From: an uncultured Saprospirales bacterium
GTDB taxonomy: Bacteria; Bacteroidota; Bacteroidia; Chitinophagales; Saprospiraceae
NCBI GenBank assembly: GCA_937864265.1
Contig: CALMIR010000201.1
Location: 1 to 64,000 of the forward strand
Reading direction: 5' to 3'
DNA: 64,000 bases
How positions within the stretch are numbered: position 1 is the stretch's first letter; each line of letters begins with the position of its first letter. Made by a program: the position numbers and the translations under genes. This document shows, piece after piece, positions 36,994 through 46,184 of the stretch. The notes beneath the pieces were generated by a model. That model searched no databases, had not been told where the DNA came from, and was given only the letters and a program-made list of their open reading frames with translations.

Positions 36994-37318
36994 TGATGAA
37001 TGACGTTTTTGTTTAGTTAAAAAAAAGTTGGTGGATTAAAACTAGCAGGTTTCATTTAGAAAGGCGGGGAGAAGCTAAAATGGGCAAACGTGCGGGAGGT
37101 AAAAACGTTACAAAGGAAGTATTTTTTTTCTCAGAAGTGTTAAATAATTAGCGCTTTGTAGGGGGCGTGACACTTAACATGTCAACCTGGTGAGGATGTC
37201 CTTATATAGCGCTTTTGCTCGATACCCACAGTTTTTCCATTTATTTTCTGCCATTTGTTTTTGTGTCTTCATTGAAAACCGATAATTTTATCGGAGCAAA
37301 ATAATCTCCAATTAGCTC
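36994..37318. promoter_or_regulatory. Divergent promoter region with 16-bp palindrome at 37279-37294
   Basis: The 325-bp gap between two divergent secreted-protein genes holds CCGATAATTTTATCGG at 37279-37294, a perfect palindrome 24 nt before the downstream ATG. The placement suits an operator or an RNA stem. I could not identify a clear TAnnTTTG box for either gene and saw no ORF. Confidence 0.45.
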
Positions 37319-40300
37319 ATGAAAAGAAAAATTACACTTTACGTTTTACTACTCATGCACAGTTGCCTACTAGCTCAAATGCAAGTGAATGCCGTGCAAA
37401 ACAATGATCAGGTGGATAGCCTGGTTCGACATATTCTTGCTGACCCCACTATTTCTGTGATTGATGTGCAATATGCTGGCAATTTTCAGCAATTGGGGAG
37501 GTTCGCTGATCTATCGGAAGCCATTGGCTTAGAAAGCGGGCTGATTATGAGTACCGGTGCTGCTGAAGATGCAGCAGGATTCTCTCCCAGTCAAGCTAGT
37601 ACAGCCTTTGCCGGGCCAGGAGACATAGATTTGACCTATCTCTCGGGAGGGCTTGTTCCTCCTGCTTTCACTTACGATGCTGCTGTAATAAGTTTCTCTT
37701 TTATACCCAGCGGCACACAGTTGAGTTTCGACTACATCTATGCTTCGGAAGAGTACTTAAATTTTATTTGCAGCAATTATGCTGATTTTTTTGGCGCTTT
37801 CATCAGCGGCCCCGGTATTGATGGTGGAAATTTGTTTTCTCAAAATGCCATCAACATGTCCACTATTCCAGGTACAGTAGATGTTCCAGTATGCTGCCAT
37901 ACCATTAATGATGGTATGGCAGATGTGAATTTTGGAGATGGGGGTTGTACCTCATTGAGTGAAGATTGGCAGAGCTTTTCCTATTTGTTTCAAGGAGAAA
38001 TCGCTGGCCAGGAGTATGCTGGATATTCTGTCTTGATGCCGACTAGAACCATTACTGTAATACCCGGTCAAATTTATCACCTCAAACTAGTGATTGCAGA
38101 TAGTGGCGATGAGGGTTTTGATTCCAGCGTTTTTTTAAAAGCAGGCAGCCTGCGTTCAGGAAACACCCCGACACTGGATTCCATTGCAATAGTTATTGAT
38201 ACAGCTATTTGTGATGGCGCCTCTTTGTTGCTTCCCAATAACAGCATTTACGAATACAACGGCCCTGGGCATTTTACCGACGATCTAATACTGATAGCAG
38301 GCGATACCGTTTGGCATGTTGAAGTCAATTTAATGGTACATCCTACATATTCGATCTCCTCATTTTACAGCCTTTGCGCAGGCGAAAACATCGAAATAGC
38401 GGGGTACACCTATGATAGGGACACCAGTTTTATGCTGTATTATCAAACGGAGCATGGGTGTGATAGCCTAGTACAGGTTGAAATTGATTATTTGGAGAAT
38501 AACCTAACTAGCATAATGGCTATTCCTGGGCAACTTTGTGTAGGTGAGCATCTTGATATAATTTTCGGTAGGGATTTTACCTGGAATTACAATGCCAATT
38601 ATGAGCGGGATGAAGACATCCCATTGCCTGATGGCACTGGTACCATTTATGAAACAGCTATTCAACTCGACCAATTCCCCCCAGGAGCAGTCATTCAAGC
38701 AAGCTCAGTTGAAGATATTAAAATTTGCATCAACATTGAACACTCCTGGCTACATGATCTGGAAATCAGATTAATTTGCCCCAATGGCACGCCGATTATT
38801 TTACATAATTACCTGATAACCGACACACAAGGTGCAGGTGAAACTTTTCTGGGCATTCCTTATGAATTCGACGATTGGAATACCCCCAATCCTCCCAGCC
38901 CGGGCATAGGCTGGACTTACTGCTGGACGGCGGGTGCGCCTAATGGCACTTGGCGGGAGTACGCGACAGCTAATCAGCCCGGCACCTTACCCGAAGGCGA
39001 TTATAGCCCTTACGATTCTTTTGACAACCTCATTGGTTGCCCCTGGAATGGAGCATGGATCTTGCAAGTGGGCGATTTTTGGAGCTCGGATAATGGTTGG
39101 ATTTTTAATTGGAGCATTGTTGTTGAGGGGGGAAACATACCCGTAATGAGAGGCTGGCTACCATCCGAGGAGGCGATGATTAGTGGGGATTCCTTATCGT
39201 TTACAGCCAACGAGGCAGGAACGTATGATTTCACCTACGTCGTAGAAACTGCCAATTGTGATATAGATACGACTTTTCATATTGAGGTGTTGCCTACAAT
39301 AGATACAAGCTTTTATGATATCAGTTTGTGCTATGGAAGCATCTTGGAAAATGTGCCCATTTATGATTCTGGTACTTATTCTTTTTCCTATTCAAGCATT
39401 GGAGGGTGTGACAGTGTGCTGCAATACGTAGTCAGCCTGCTTCAAACAGACTCATTAGCACTTTACAGCAGCACTTGTAACCCATCTGAGGCAGGTACAT
39501 TCACCAGTGTTTTTGTCAACCAATACGGCTGCGACAGTACAGTAACTTATGTCGTGGAATTGGCTTTACCGGAAGCGGCTTTTTCAACCAGTACGAATGG
39601 CTTGGAGGTATCTCTTGAAGCCGCCAATGCTAACGATCCCGGGCTGGCTTTCGCCTGGAATCTGGGCAATAATGACTCTGCCATTGCTGCTTCGCTGACT
39701 TATACTTACAACCTGCCTGGATGCTACCCGATCAGCCTTGAGGTATCCAACGATTGTGGCACAGTTGCCAATACTCAGGATGTTTACTTGCCGCCCCTCA
39801 TTCAAGCCAACTCCATTACCGCTTTCACTGAAACGACCGCGCTAATACCCATCACTTTACCCCTGGGCAGCTATCAACTCAGCCGTTTCAATTTCAATAT
39901 GGAACTGCTGGATGCCAACGTTGCCAACTTTGTAGGCCTACAAGACCACGGCTTGAATGATATAGGCACTTTGGCCTATTCTATTTTTGGAAATACGGTT
40001 TTTGGCGAATGGCTCATCGGTACAGCGGGAGGACATGACTTTATGCCCGGTGACACCCTGTTCTTCATCGAGCTTGAGTTGGGGCAACCCTATACAGCAA
40101 CAAGCATCAACATCCTTTCCAGCCAGGGACAGTTCTGGAAAAACGGGGCTATCACCGCTTATCAAGATTTTGATTTGCAAAACGGCGCTATTTTGGTAAC
40201 TGGCCCAGCTAATGTATATGGCTATGTGACGCTCGCGCCTTACCATCCGAATTTTCCGCAAGGAATATTCTTTGCCCAAATGGACATAATGGTAGAAGGT

Positions 40301-41470
40301 TTGGCCTCTGATACCACGTTGTGGACGAATCAAGCCGGCTGGTACAATCCCGGAAACGCTATATGGGGCGACCAACTCCATATCACCCCTTCCAAGGACG
40401 GCGACCCGGCGGAAGGGCTTTCCACGCTGAGCATTTTGCGCTTGCTGCGCCACATCAACGGCCAGTTTCCACTTCAATCGCCCTATCCCATCATTGCGGC
40501 AGATGCCAATTGCAATGAAATCGTCGATTACAATGATGCTCTTCGAATTCGGGATGTCATTTTGGAAAATCTGCCCGACTTTTCGCCTTGTCCTGATTGG
40601 GTTTTTACCCTGAGTGATTATGTGTTTCCCATACCAAACCATCCTTTCCCTTACCCCAACGTAAAGGATATTGCCATAACAGCGCCCGACATGCCGCTCA
40701 ACGATTGGTACGGCATCAAAGTAGGCGACTTGCTAGGTGAGGCCGAGGGGCAAGAGCGCCCAAGTTCAGAAGATACCCTCTTTTTCAACATCAATAATGG
40801 TGTTTTCACCACTGGGGAAACCATTGCCTTGGAATTAAAGACGACGGGCTTCGATGCCTTTACAGGCTATCAAATGGGCCTGGCCTTTGATACCAGCTTC
40901 CTTTCCTTCTCTGCCATTGTACCGGGTGCTGTGCCGGATTTGGAATTGGCCAATTTTGGTTTGACACAAGTCAACGCAGGGACGATTAACAACAGTTGGT
41001 ACACCCCCAGCCTCCAACCCGAAACCCTCGAAGATGGCAGCGTAGCTTTCACCCTGGTTTTTCAAGCCAAACAAAACATCGAGGACATCTCCCAACACCT
41101 GCACCTCAGCGATGCCAACCTAAGCCCAGAAGCTTATGACGCGTTTTTTGAACGCATCGGGCTGGCACTGGTTTTTGACCCGGTGGTCAACAGTAAAGAG
41201 CAGCCGCATTCTGGCATTGAGCTGTATCAGAATCAGCCCAATCCATTTCGCGAGGCTACCCGCATTGGCTTTTTCTTGCCAGAGGCCGCCTGGGCTCAAG
41301 TGGAAATAAGGGACGTTTCAGGCAAGATCGTTTGGCAGCAATCGGCGCATTACGGTGCGGGCAGGCAGGAATTGGTTTTTGATGCCCACCAGCAGCTTCC
41401 CGCAGGGGTGTATCAGTATAGTCTGATCACCGACCGGGGGCGTTGGAGCAAGATGATGGTGGTGGAATAG
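37319..41470 (+). CDS. Giant T9SS cargo with choice-of-anchor L, P-like, PKD and dockerin-like parts
   Basis: 1383 residues. After the signal peptide comes a choice-of-anchor L domain (about residues 30-280; IMSTGAAEDAAG, IYASEEYLNFICSNYADFFGAF). A proprotein-convertase P-like domain follows (about 440-605; INIEHSWLHDLEIRL, NGAWILQVGD). There is then a PKD-like domain (about 745-820; AFAWNLGNNDS ... LPGCYPISLEV), cohesin-like beta domains, a dockerin-like segment (about 1040-1085; ADANCNEIVDYNDALRIRDVI) and a C-terminal T9SS type A tail (YQNQPNPFREATRIGF). It is likely a surface adhesin or enzyme scaffold. It has no protease motif. Confidence 0.85.
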   Translation: MKRKITLYVLLLMHSCLLAQMQVNAVQNNDQVDSLVRHILADPTISVIDVQYAGNFQQLGRFADLSEAIGLESGLIMSTGAAEDAAGFSPSQASTAFAGPGDIDLTYLSGGLVPPAFTYDAAVISFSFIPSGTQLSFDYIYASEEYLNFICSNYADFFGAFISGPGIDGGNLFSQNAINMSTIPGTVDVPVCCHTINDGMADVNFGDGGCTSLSEDWQSFSYLFQGEIAGQEYAGYSVLMPTRTITVIPGQIYHLKLVIADSGDEGFDSSVFLKAGSLRSGNTPTLDSIAIVIDTAICDGASLLLPNNSIYEYNGPGHFTDDLILIAGDTVWHVEVNLMVHPTYSISSFYSLCAGENIEIAGYTYDRDTSFMLYYQTEHGCDSLVQVEIDYLENNLTSIMAIPGQLCVGEHLDIIFGRDFTWNYNANYERDEDIPLPDGTGTIYETAIQLDQFPPGAVIQASSVEDIKICINIEHSWLHDLEIRLICPNGTPIILHNYLITDTQGAGETFLGIPYEFDDWNTPNPPSPGIGWTYCWTAGAPNGTWREYATANQPGTLPEGDYSPYDSFDNLIGCPWNGAWILQVGDFWSSDNGWIFNWSIVVEGGNIPVMRGWLPSEEAMISGDSLSFTANEAGTYDFTYVVETANCDIDTTFHIEVLPTIDTSFYDISLCYGSILENVPIYDSGTYSFSYSSIGGCDSVLQYVVSLLQTDSLALYSSTCNPSEAGTFTSVFVNQYGCDSTVTYVVELALPEAAFSTSTNGLEVSLEAANANDPGLAFAWNLGNNDSAIAASLTYTYNLPGCYPISLEVSNDCGTVANTQDVYLPPLIQANSITAFTETTALIPITLPLGSYQLSRFNFNMELLDANVANFVGLQDHGLNDIGTLAYSIFGNTVFGEWLIGTAGGHDFMPGDTLFFIELELGQPYTATSINILSSQGQFWKNGAITAYQDFDLQNGAILVTGPANVYGYVTLAPYHPNFPQGIFFAQMDIMVEGLASDTTLWTNQAGWYNPGNAIWGDQLHITPSKDGDPAEGLSTLSILRLLRHINGQFPLQSPYPIIAADANCNEIVDYNDALRIRDVILENLPDFSPCPDWVFTLSDYVFPIPNHPFPYPNVKDIAITAPDMPLNDWYGIKVGDLLGEAEGQERPSSEDTLFFNINNGVFTTGETIALELKTTGFDAFTGYQMGLAFDTSFLSFSAIVPGAVPDLELANFGLTQVNAGTINNSWYTPSLQPETLEDGSVAFTLVFQAKQNIEDISQHLHLSDANLSPEAYDAFFERIGLALVFDPVVNSKEQPHSGIELYQNQPNPFREATRIGFFLPEAAWAQVEIRDVSGKIVWQQSAHYGAGRQELVFDAHQQLPAGVYQYSLITDRGRWSKMMVVE

Positions 41471-41544
41471 TTTTTATTTTTGGCGCAGATCAGATAATTC
41501 AGGGGTTTTGCGTAAGCTTTTCCTCCTGAAAAGCGTTATTGCTA

Positions 41545-41557
41545 TCCTGATTCAGGA
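41545..41557. promoter_or_regulatory. 13-bp palindrome TCCTGATTCAGGA
   Basis: A perfect 6+1+6 palindrome 38 nt upstream of the HD/PycTM gene start. It could be an operator; the gap 41471-41595 shows no other element. Confidence 0.4.
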
Positions 41558-41595
41558 ATATTTTCTAATTTCCCTGCCTACAAACAGAAAAGCCA

Positions 41596-42828
41596 GTGCA
41601 AAATAATATTCTGGAGCTTGCCGAGTCTTATGTCCAGCAGTTTTTTGAGGAAAAAATTGCTGGCGAATTCGTCTATCACGATTTTTTACATACCCGCTAT
41701 GTCGTAGAGGCCGCTATTCAAATAGGTGTTGCTGCCAACTTGAGTGATAAGGAAATGGAGCATTTGCAATTGGCAGCCTGGTTTCACGATACGGGTTTTT
41801 ATAATGGCCCCGATAGCCATGAGAAGCGGGGGGCGGCATTGGCGGAAGAGTTTTTGCTCAAACACGATTACCCCCTAGAGGAAATCAACGTGGTGCGAGA
41901 TTGTATCCTAGCTACTCAACTCCCCCAACAGCCTGGCAATTTACTGGAGCAAATCATGTGCGACGCCGACCTCAGCCACCTGGGCAATGAATTGTACTGG
42001 GATCGCTGCGGCCGGGTAAGGCAGGAAATGCTATTGACGCAAAGCCGCATCATGTCGGAACAGGAATGGGTAGATTTTGAATTGGACTTTATGCTTCGCC
42101 ATTCTTATCATACAGAAATAGCCAGAAAATTCTACGAAAAGCGCAAAAACAAGCACATCAAACAATTGCGCAAACAAAAAATCCGGCTATATCCCGATTC
42201 GGAGGAAGTACAGGAAGCAGAATTGGCACAACTGGAAAAACTGGAGAAAAAAAAGAAAAAGAAAAAAAAGGACGTCTTCACATCGGATATCGAGTTAAAG
42301 CAAATCAACCTGGGGCGCGGCGTTGAAACCATGTTCAGAACCACTTATCGCACCCATGTCAACCTCAGTTCTATTGCCGACAATAAGGCCAATATCATGC
42401 TCAGTATCACGGCTATTGTCATTTCGATCGTAGTCGCCAACTTGGTGCCCAAATTTTCCGACAACCCTAAGCTCATCGCGCCTACTTTTGTCTTGCTGGC
42501 CGCCTGTCTGGCTTCTCTGGTTTTTGCCATTTTATCTACCCGGCCAAAGGTAACCGAAGGGCGTTTTACCCGCGAAGACATTGAGCACAAACGTTCCAAC
42601 CTGCTGTTTTTTGGCAATTTTTACAACATGAGCATGGACGACTTCCATTGGGGCATGATGGAGATGATCAAAGACAGTGACTTTCTGTATAGCTCTATGA
42701 CCCGCGATTTGTACTTTTTGGGTATCGTGCTGGCCAAAAAATACCGCTACCTGCGCTTCAGCTACAATATTTTCATGTATGGCCTGATACTGGCCGTTAT
42801 TTGTTTTGGATTGGCTTATATGCTGTGA
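41596..42828 (+). CDS. HD domain + Pycsar-effector-like (PycTM/DUF5706) membrane protein
   Basis: 410 residues from a GTG start. The N-terminal HD phosphohydrolase domain (about residues 5-175) has H28-D29 in FVYHDFLHT, H64-D65 in WFHDTGF and a distal Asp in MCDADLSHLG. A basic linker follows with a run of eight Lys, encoded by a long purine tract at about 42244-42271. The C-terminal part (about 240-410) has three membrane helices, including ITAIVISIVVANLV and FVLLAACLASLVFAI, and resembles the PycTM effector region of Pycsar systems. Classical Pycsar pairs the effector with a uridylate or cytidylate cyclase, and no cyclase is adjacent. HD plus PycTM fusions of this kind occur in Bacteroidota; their role is unproven. 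It converges on the AAA/DUF4276 pair 46 bp away. Confidence 0.75.
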   Translation: MQNNILELAESYVQQFFEEKIAGEFVYHDFLHTRYVVEAAIQIGVAANLSDKEMEHLQLAAWFHDTGFYNGPDSHEKRGAALAEEFLLKHDYPLEEINVVRDCILATQLPQQPGNLLEQIMCDADLSHLGNELYWDRCGRVRQEMLLTQSRIMSEQEWVDFELDFMLRHSYHTEIARKFYEKRKNKHIKQLRKQKIRLYPDSEEVQEAELAQLEKLEKKKKKKKKDVFTSDIELKQINLGRGVETMFRTTYRTHVNLSSIADNKANIMLSITAIVISIVVANLVPKFSDNPKLIAPTFVLLAACLASLVFAILSTRPKVTEGRFTREDIEHKRSNLLFFGNFYNMSMDDFHWGMMEMIKDSDFLYSSMTRDLYFLGIVLAKKYRYLRFSYNIFMYGLILAVICFGLAYML

Positions 42829-42873
42829 TTGGGAATGGGTACGGACTGTTGATGATCCGTTTCGCAATGTGAT

Positions 42874-43443
42874 TCATGGAATCTGCATGAGCTTGTGAAA
42901 ACCGCTAACAAACTGATTAAAACTTACAGACCGATTTGTATCAAAATTGATTACAGTTCCCATCTTTTTAGCTGCGCCTATTTTACTAAAATCTTTAGTT
43001 AAATTTTTCATTTCTTCACTGCCTGCCAGCCTATCAGGATTTCGATATTTAGCTTTATTTTGGAGTGCTGCCGAATTTACCTTTGGATACACAAGCTCAA
43101 CACCTGGTAAATCACCCAAGTACCAATTTTCTAATTCAAGGCAAGCAATTCTAACTACTGTTGGAATTTGTGCGTTACATTCCTGAAGTATTCGGTTCTT
43201 TAATTCAAGACAATCATTCGAGTCCTGATCATGGATTATAAAAACCCTCACTCTTTTTGGAAAATTAGGATAGGCTCTCATTTTCTTTGGGATTGATTTC
43301 ATCAGATGTGATTTGCCGGAGTGGGTTCTAATGAAACAATTTTCATCAAGAATGTACGCTGGTGGTAATATCCTTGGCAGAAACCCCCGTAAGAATGCCT
43401 CCATGGAAGCTTCCTCTGTCAATATTTCAATTTGATCGCTCAT
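42874..43443 (-). CDS. DUF4276 family TOPRIM-like protein (partner of AAA ATPase)
   Basis: 189 residues from the ATG at 43443, one nt after the upstream stop, so tightly coupled. Acidic residues fit a TOPRIM-type metal site: Glu at 10, 11 and 15 in ILTEEASMEAF, then IIHDQDSND (D72, D74), then LELENWYLGD (E105, W107). DUF4276 proteins usually follow an OLD-like AAA ATPase, as here, and are suspected nucleases. The plan matches the RloB proteins at 56213 and 58685. Substrate and activity are inferred, not shown. Confidence 0.7.
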   Translation of the reverse strand: MSDQIEILTEEASMEAFLRGFLPRILPPAYILDENCFIRTHSGKSHLMKSIPKKMRAYPNFPKRVRVFIIHDQDSNDCLELKNRILQECNAQIPTVVRIACLELENWYLGDLPGVELVYPKVNSAALQNKAKYRNPDRLAGSEEMKNLTKDFSKIGAAKKMGTVINFDTNRSVSFNQFVSGFHKLMQIP

Positions 43444-43444
43444 A

Positions 43445-44629
43445 TCAACGGGGATTGCTTCCGAAAAAATAATTCTCCTTCCAAAGATAGCCCAGTTTTT
43501 CTCCGGCGTTATACAATGCAATTATATCATTGAAATCTGAAGCTCGTTTTATTTCCGAGTAGCCGTCTTTTTTTACAATCCAAAATACTTCTTCTGGTGT
43601 GGCCTCATTAATTAAATCAGGAGAGTGAGAAGTTATGAAAACCTGTCCTCCTTTCTGAGCGTAGGTTCTAAACTCTTCCAACAATTCATTTAGCAATATT
43701 GGATATAATTGATTTTCAGGTTCTTCTACACATAACAAAGGATGAGGCTCAGGGTCATAAAGCAATACCAAATACGCAAACATTTTGATTGTTCCGTCTG
43801 ACACAAAATTGGCTATAAACGGATCCTTAAATGACCCATCTTTGAATCGAAGCACGATACGGCCATCAACAGTGGATTCTGCCGACACTTCTTCTACACC
43901 TGGAACCCGATGCTTCATCTTCTCCAGAATAGTCTTAAAGATGTCTCTATGATTCTCAAAAATGTATTGCGCCACCAAGGGCAGGTTTTCACCGGAGGGG
44001 GATAAATGCTCGGCATATCCCGCTTCACGACTTGGCCTAGCATCCGAAATATGAAAATCAGAAACATGCCAATTTTCTATAAAACTTCGAAACGTACTGG
44101 CTGCTTTAAAGCGTTCAAATTGCCCCAAGCCTTTGATAGCCAATATATCTGACGAGCCGAGCTTTTGGTATTCCCTTTCCAGTTCTTCATCAGGCTTGTC
44201 AAAATCTTCTTCATTTGTGATAGCAGTCCCCTCACCCCGGCTAAAATCCAAAAAATGGTATGGCGACCCATGTGCACCGCGCTTATAACGCAAAATCTCC
44301 CTAGAGATATAAGGTTTGCCTTTTTCTTCGCCTATTTGTAATACATAAGTAACTAACCGATTTCTACCTGCTATATTCAAACGAAATTGAAGTTCAATTT
44401 CAATCAGGCCACTACATCCCCTTGAAATGACTTCCTTGAATCCACCCCGTTTGATCAATGCTTGTCTAATGTTGTTTTTTAGGGCATCACTCAAAAACCC
44501 CAATACGTCAAACAAGGTCGTCTTTCCAACACCGTTTGCGCCAACAAAAATGCCCAACTCAGGTAAATTACTGAGTTCAACATCCCTAAATGCTTTGAAA
44601 TTCTTGAGTCTTATGCTTTCTATCCTCAT
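43445..44629 (-). CDS. OLD/ABC-type AAA ATPase (AAA_21)
   Basis: 394 residues. Walker A is GANGVGKT (residues 30-37) in the ABC-like MRIESIRLKNFKAF start, Walker B is LLCVEEPENQLYP, and a His switch is in FITSHSPDLI. The fold is that of SMC/OLD-type ATPases, which dimerise on ATP. Together with the DUF4276 gene it resembles two-gene ATPase plus TOPRIM defence systems such as RloAB-like or PARIS-like pairs, although the partner family differs from that in PARIS (DUF4435). The operon stands between the HD/PycTM gene and the SurA cluster. Confidence 0.85.
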   Translation of the reverse strand: MRIESIRLKNFKAFRDVELSNLPELGIFVGANGVGKTTLFDVLGFLSDALKNNIRQALIKRGGFKEVISRGCSGLIEIELQFRLNIAGRNRLVTYVLQIGEEKGKPYISREILRYKRGAHGSPYHFLDFSRGEGTAITNEEDFDKPDEELEREYQKLGSSDILAIKGLGQFERFKAASTFRSFIENWHVSDFHISDARPSREAGYAEHLSPSGENLPLVAQYIFENHRDIFKTILEKMKHRVPGVEEVSAESTVDGRIVLRFKDGSFKDPFIANFVSDGTIKMFAYLVLLYDPEPHPLLCVEEPENQLYPILLNELLEEFRTYAQKGGQVFITSHSPDLINEATPEEVFWIVKKDGYSEIKRASDFNDIIALYNAGEKLGYLWKENYFFGSNPR

Positions 44630-44767
44630 GGTACAAACATTTTACACTTCGACTGTTGGCATGTAGGCATTCATCTGGGCTTTCAGCAATTACATGCTCA
44701 CAATGGCTGGCGTGAGTTCATCTGTGTCTTTGTCTTTGTAAGATAAACCCGGTACTAAACCCCAGCC

Positions 44768-46132
44768 TCAAGGTCTCGTCCTAACCAGCGTTTTTGAGCT
44801 GCGCCGCCACTTCTCCAAATTTGGGCAATCGCCGTACATCAGGTCTAGCTTGATGTACGTGCTTTCCACCTTTTTGGTGATCCAATCGGAAATGAATTCA
44901 TTCTTTTTAGAATCGATGGCCGCTTGCTGAATTTTAGAGTAATCCTGTTTGAGGTTGGCCTTGTGCGGTGCGGTACGAGATTGGAGTTGCACGATCCGGT
45001 AGTATATTTCGCCGGTGGGATCGCGGAATTCAAAAGGCGCAGAAATGCCCTTGACCTCCATCGTGTCGATGGTAAAATAAATATCCGGCTCCAGATCGCC
45101 GGTTTCAAAGAAAGTATTGCCTGTGGCGGGGTTTACCATGCGCCCGTCGTTGTTATAGCTCTGCACGTTTTTATCAGAAAATTGCTTGACCGCCTGTGAA
45201 AAAGACATCGAATCGAGCAAGATCAATTGGCGCACGGAATCTAAATGTGCCTTGGCCAAATCCAAGTCGGTATCCGTTATTTCGGGCTTGATGAGGATGT
45301 GGCGAACCCGGATCGAATTGCCCCGGCGTTCCATCATTTGGATGATATGGAAACCAAATTCGGATTCCACCACTGGAGAAATTTCGTTGGGTTCCAGCTT
45401 AAAAGCCTCTGCTTCAAATTCGGGTACGTAGCGGCCGCGTTTGGCCCAACCCAAATCGCCGCCTGCGCGTGCAGAGCCATCATCTGAATGCTTAGCCGCC
45501 AATTCGGCAAAATCGGCACCTGCTTCTACCTGTTGCTTGAGGTCTTCCAGTAATTTGACCGCTTTCTGTCTTTCTTCCAGATTGACAATGGGCTTGAAAA
45601 CAATTTCCCCCACTTCTACCTCCGAATTGAAATACGGCAAACTATCGCGTGGAATAGATTCAAAGAAAGCTTTTACCTCTGAAGGCGTCACCGTAACACT
45701 GGAAATGACCTGCCCCCGCATGCGCTCAATAAGCAGTTGGTTGCGCAAATCTTCCCGAAATTGTTCTTTGACCTCATTGATGCTTTGGCCGTAGTAGTCC
45801 TCAAACTGGGTGACATCGTTGTTCATAAAGCTCAAAATACGTTCTATACGCGCGTCCAACTGGTCTTCTACTTCGGCATCGCTTACTTCAATACTGTCGA
45901 GCTTGGATTGGTTGAGCAATAGCTTATTGGCCATCAATTGATCGACAATAACACAGCGGGCATCTTTGGGCAAGTTGCCATTTTGAGCCTCCATCAGGGC
46001 GAATTGTTCTTCTACTTCAGAAAGCAAAACCAATTCACCGCCAATAATGGCCACCACTTTGTCGATGACTTCCCGTTGGGCGATGAGTTGGGTACAACCA
46101 ATCAGCAACAGGAGGCAAAGTATATTACGCAT
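44768..46132 (-). CDS. SurA-like periplasmic peptidylprolyl isomerase
   Basis: 454 residues with a signal peptide (ending near LIAQ). A SurA N-like domain (about residues 22-145) precedes two parvulin-type rotamase domains: the first is well formed (ADFAELAAKHSDDGSARAGGDLGWAKRG, about 205-275), the second divergent (about 280-390). SurA-like proteins help fold outer-membrane barrels. It is the last gene of a three-gene cluster of related chaperones on the minus strand. Confidence 0.85.
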   Translation of the reverse strand: MRNILCLLLLIGCTQLIAQREVIDKVVAIIGGELVLLSEVEEQFALMEAQNGNLPKDARCVIVDQLMANKLLLNQSKLDSIEVSDAEVEDQLDARIERILSFMNNDVTQFEDYYGQSINEVKEQFREDLRNQLLIERMRGQVISSVTVTPSEVKAFFESIPRDSLPYFNSEVEVGEIVFKPIVNLEERQKAVKLLEDLKQQVEAGADFAELAAKHSDDGSARAGGDLGWAKRGRYVPEFEAEAFKLEPNEISPVVESEFGFHIIQMMERRGNSIRVRHILIKPEITDTDLDLAKAHLDSVRQLILLDSMSFSQAVKQFSDKNVQSYNNDGRMVNPATGNTFFETGDLEPDIYFTIDTMEVKGISAPFEFRDPTGEIYYRIVQLQSRTAPHKANLKQDYSKIQQAAIDSKKNEFISDWITKKVESTYIKLDLMYGDCPNLEKWRRSSKTLVRTRP

Positions 46133-46184
46133 GAGTTAAAATTTAATCGTTCTTTTCTTAAAAATGGCCAAAGAAGGCGTTTTG

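Noticed and set aside
41596..44629. Complete Pycsar system
   Set aside because: No cyclase gene adjoins the PycTM-like protein, so only the effector-like part can be claimed.
42874..44629. PARIS system proper
   Set aside because: PARIS uses a DUF4435 partner; the partner here reads as DUF4276, so only a similarity in plan is claimed.
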